Below, piece after piece: positions 61,647 through 64,000 of a stretch of DNA of 64,000 nt (position 1 is the first letter of the stretch; each line of letters begins with the position of its first letter). The notes under the pieces are model-generated. The model ran no database searches and was not told where the DNA came from. It saw nothing but the letters and a program-made list of their open reading frames with translations. Where the stretch lies: the NCBI RefSeq assembly GCF_021401245.1, contig NZ_JACBFY010000001.1, positions 496,001-560,000 on the forward strand. The letters run 5' to 3'. This stretch comes from Pseudacidovorax sp. NFM-22 (GTDB taxonomy: Bacteria; Pseudomonadota; Gammaproteobacteria; Burkholderiales; Burkholderiaceae_C). The position numbers and the translations under genes are program-made.

Positions 61647-64000
61647 TCAGCCGACCCAGCGGCGGGCGTTGCGCCAGATTTCCATCCAGGGGCTCGGCGC
61701 CGCGCGATCGCCCGAGGTCCAGCTCATCTGCACGTTGCGGAACACGCGCTCGGGGTGCGGCATCATGGCCGTGAAGCGGCCGTCGGCCGTGGTCACCGCC
61801 GTGAGGCCGCCCGGGCTGCCGTTGGGGTTGAGCGGATAGCGTTCGGTGGCCTGCCCCGCATGGTCCACGAAGCGCATGGCGGCGATGGCGCGGCCCGCGT
61901 CGCCACGGTGGCGGAAGTCGGCATAGCCCTCGCCGTGGGCCACGGCGATCGGCACCCGCGCACCGGCCATGCCGGCAAAGAACAGGCTGGGCGAATCCAG
62001 CACTTCCACCTGCGACAGGCGCGCCTCGAAGCGCTCGCTGCGGTTGGTGGTGAAGCGCGGCCAGTCCTGCGCGCCGGGGATGATGTCGGCCAGCTCGGCG
62101 AACATCTGGCAGCCGTTGCACACGCCCAGGCCGAAGGTGTCGGCGCGGCCGAAGAAATCGCCGAACTGCTGCGCGAGCCGCGGGTTGAAGGTGATGCTGC
62201 GGGCCCAGCCGATGCCGGCACCCAGCGTGTCGCCGTAGCTGAAGCCGCCGCAGGCCACGATGCCCTGGAAGCGGGCCAGGTCGGCGCGGCCACTCTGCAG
62301 GTCGGTCATGTGCACGTCGACCGATTCGAAGCCGGCCTCGTGGAAGGCATAGGCCATCTCCACATGCGAGTTGACGCCCTGCTCGCGCAGGATGGCGACG
62401 CGCGGCCGAGCACTGCCCACGAAGGCGGGCGCAGTGCCAAAGCCTTCCGGCAGGTGCAGATGCAGGCCGGTGTCGGCCGGGTCGCCGGCGGTGGCGTGCT
62501 CGGCATCGGCGCAGTCGGGGTTGTCGCGCTCGCGGCAGATCTTCCAGCTCACGCTGTCCCACACCTGGTGCAGGTCGGCCAGCGTCGCGCTGAAGACGGC
62601 CTTGGTGTCGCGCCAGACTTCGACCTTGCCCTTGCCGGCGTCGATGGGCGAGCTCTCGGGCCGGGTCTTGCCGACGAAGTGGCTGAACACGGACAGGCCG
62701 TGCGCACGCAGCGTCTGCATGACCTCGTTGCGCTCGGCGGTACGCACCTGCAGCAGCAGGCCCAGTTCCTCGTTGAACAGGGCCTTGAGCGTGAGCTCCT
62801 CGCGGCGGGCGCTGACCTGCTGCGCCCAGTTCTTGGCGTCGCCCGTCTCCATGCGGCTGTCGCTGATGCCGTCGCCTTCGGTGATGAGCAGGTCGACGTT
62901 GAGCGACACGCCCACATGGCCGGCAAAGCCCATCTCGCAGGCCGCGGCGAACAGGCCGCCGTCGCTGCGGTCGTGCAGGGCGAGCAGCTTGCCTTCGGCG
63001 CGCAGCTGGTTGACGGCGTCCACCGTCTTGACCAGCAGTTGCGGGTCGTCCAGGTCGGGCACGCGGTCGCCGGTCTGGCCCAGCACCTGGGCCAGGATGC
63101 TGCCGCCCATGCGGTGCTGGCCACGGCCCAGGTCGATCAGCACCAGCGTGGTGTCGGCTTCCTGCGCGTCGAGCTGCGGCGTGAGCGTGCCGCGCACGTC
63201 GTCGATGCTGGCGAAGGCGCTGACGATCAGGCTCACCGGCGAGCTGACCTTCTTCTTGTCGGTGCCCTCGGCCCATTGCGTGCGCATGGACAGCGAATCC
63301 TTGCCGACCGGTATGGAGACACCCAGCGCCGGGCACAGCTCCAGGCCCACGGCCTTGACCGTCTCGTACAGCGCGGCGTCCTCGCCCGGCTCGCCGCAGG
63401 CGGCCATCCAGTTGGCAGACAGCTTGACGCGCGCCAGCTCGATGGGCGCGGCCAGCAGGTTGGTGATGGCCTCGGCCACGGCCATGCGGCCCGAGGCGGC
63501 GGCGTCCATGGCGGCGAGCGGCGTGCGCTCGCCCATGCTCATCGCCTCGCCGGCAAAGCCGCGGAAGTCGGCCAGCGTGACGGCGCAGTCGGCCACCGGC
63601 ACCTGCCAGGGGCCCACCATCTGGTCGCGGTGCGTGAGGCCGCCCACCGTGCGGTCGCCGATGGTCACCAGGAAGCGCTTGGAGGCCACGGTGGGATGCG
63701 CCAGCACCTGAATGGCCGCCTGCTGCAGGTCCACGCCCGTGAGTTCCAGCGGCTTGAAGTTGCGGTGGATGCGGGCCACGTCGCGGTGCATCTTGGGCGG
63801 CTTGCCCAGCAGCACGTCCATGGGCATGCCCACGGGCTGGTTGGCGGCGTCGGCCTGCGCGTCGGCCACCACCAACTCGCGCTGCTCGGTCGCCACGCCC
63901 ACCACGGCGAAGGGGCAGCGCTCGCGCTCGCAGAAGGCGCGGAACTGGTCCAGCGACTGGGGCGCGATGGCCAGCACGTAGCGCTCCTGGCTCTCGTTGC
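61647..64000 (-). CDS. purL: Phosphoribosylformylglycinamidine synthase (3' part, start outside window)
   Basis: The C-terminal 783 residues of the large PurL, about 1,340 residues in full, which makes FGAM from FGAR, glutamine and ATP in purine synthesis. The fragment begins NESQERYVLAIAP, a conserved block of the first synthase half. GVDLQQAAIQVLAHPTV and SMRTQWAEG follow. The glutaminase domain starts near RPRVAILREQGVNSH. It has the nucleophile in GVCNGCQMFAEL and the His-Glu pair in MPHPERVFRN. The gene ends at the TCA at 61647-61649. It precedes the conserved hypothetical gene on the same strand. Confidence 0.97.
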   Translation of the reverse strand, partial: NESQERYVLAIAPQSLDQFRAFCERERCPFAVVGVATEQRELVVADAQADAANQPVGMPMDVLLGKPPKMHRDVARIHRNFKPLELTGVDLQQAAIQVLAHPTVASKRFLVTIGDRTVGGLTHRDQMVGPWQVPVADCAVTLADFRGFAGEAMSMGERTPLAAMDAAASGRMAVAEAITNLLAAPIELARVKLSANWMAACGEPGEDAALYETVKAVGLELCPALGVSIPVGKDSLSMRTQWAEGTDKKKVSSPVSLIVSAFASIDDVRGTLTPQLDAQEADTTLVLIDLGRGQHRMGGSILAQVLGQTGDRVPDLDDPQLLVKTVDAVNQLRAEGKLLALHDRSDGGLFAAACEMGFAGHVGVSLNVDLLITEGDGISDSRMETGDAKNWAQQVSARREELTLKALFNEELGLLLQVRTAERNEVMQTLRAHGLSVFSHFVGKTRPESSPIDAGKGKVEVWRDTKAVFSATLADLHQVWDSVSWKICRERDNPDCADAEHATAGDPADTGLHLHLPEGFGTAPAFVGSARPRVAILREQGVNSHVEMAYAFHEAGFESVDVHMTDLQSGRADLARFQGIVACGGFSYGDTLGAGIGWARSITFNPRLAQQFGDFFGRADTFGLGVCNGCQMFAELADIIPGAQDWPRFTTNRSERFEARLSQVEVLDSPSLFFAGMAGARVPIAVAHGEGYADFRHRGDAGRAIAAMRFVDHAGQATERYPLNPNGSPGGLTAVTTADGRFTAMMPHPERVFRNVQMSWTSGDRAAPSPWMEIWRNARRWVG

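Overview
The window is a gene-dense, very GC-rich stretch of bacterial chromosome. Codon usage, family content and gene order (a MnmC fusion, pqiA split into two genes, Liv-type transporters beside beta-oxidation genes, LysR/MFS and LysR/dehydrogenase pairs, a TctDE-like two-component system) point to a betaproteobacterium of the order Burkholderiales, most likely Comamonadaceae (Variovorax/Xenophilus-like). The genus is an inference. I see no rRNA, tRNA, CRISPR array, transposase, integrase or prophage gene. No gene-free stretch exceeds about 280 bases.

Layout. 1-7.6 kb: the end of mnmC (tRNA wobble modification), a transglutaminase-like protein, an alpha/beta-hydrolase lipoprotein, dadA with a divergent Lrp-type regulator, and a class III cyclase-FHA protein. 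7.8-12.2 kb: an orphan small gene, a tightly overlapped paiB-like/tadA-hydrolase fusion/ldcA operon, and a DUF72 gene. 12.2-16.1 kb: a pqiA-pqiA-pqiB-pqiC lipid-transport operon. 16.2-24 kb: DUF2239-MATE operon, a LysR/dehydrogenase divergent pair, two MFS exporters and ogt. 24-30.6 kb: a sugar ABC importer operon divergent from an OmpR-type response regulator and TctE-like kinase. 30.7-34 kb: LysR, MFS and aldo/keto reductase.

34-57.2 kb is one long run of minus-strand lipid/acid catabolism. It holds two SDRs, a GST, an AidB-like and a DmdC-like acyl-CoA dehydrogenase, a nitrilase-fold hydrolase, a zinc-less MDR reductase, two PaaI thioesterases, a small membrane protein, a thiolase, an M20 peptidase and a FadB-type multifunctional enzyme. 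These are followed by a complete branched-chain-amino-acid-type ABC importer (livFGMH) with two tandem binding proteins, and a DmdB-like acyl-CoA ligase. Together they can take up an acid, attach CoA, and run dehydrogenation, hydration, oxidation and thiolysis. The substrate is not visible in the sequence.

57.3-64 kb is mostly housekeeping: selO-msrB, yciB-bolA, a periplasmic parvulin prolyl isomerase, a small conserved hypothetical and the 3' two-thirds of purL, which runs off the window.

I did not find a clearly novel multi-gene system. The most useful leads are a strong promoter with an overlapping palindrome before fadB, an arginine replacing the Walker A lysine in LivF, the TadA fusion to a truncated hydrolase, a REP-like element present at two loci, and an insertion in the histidine kinase.
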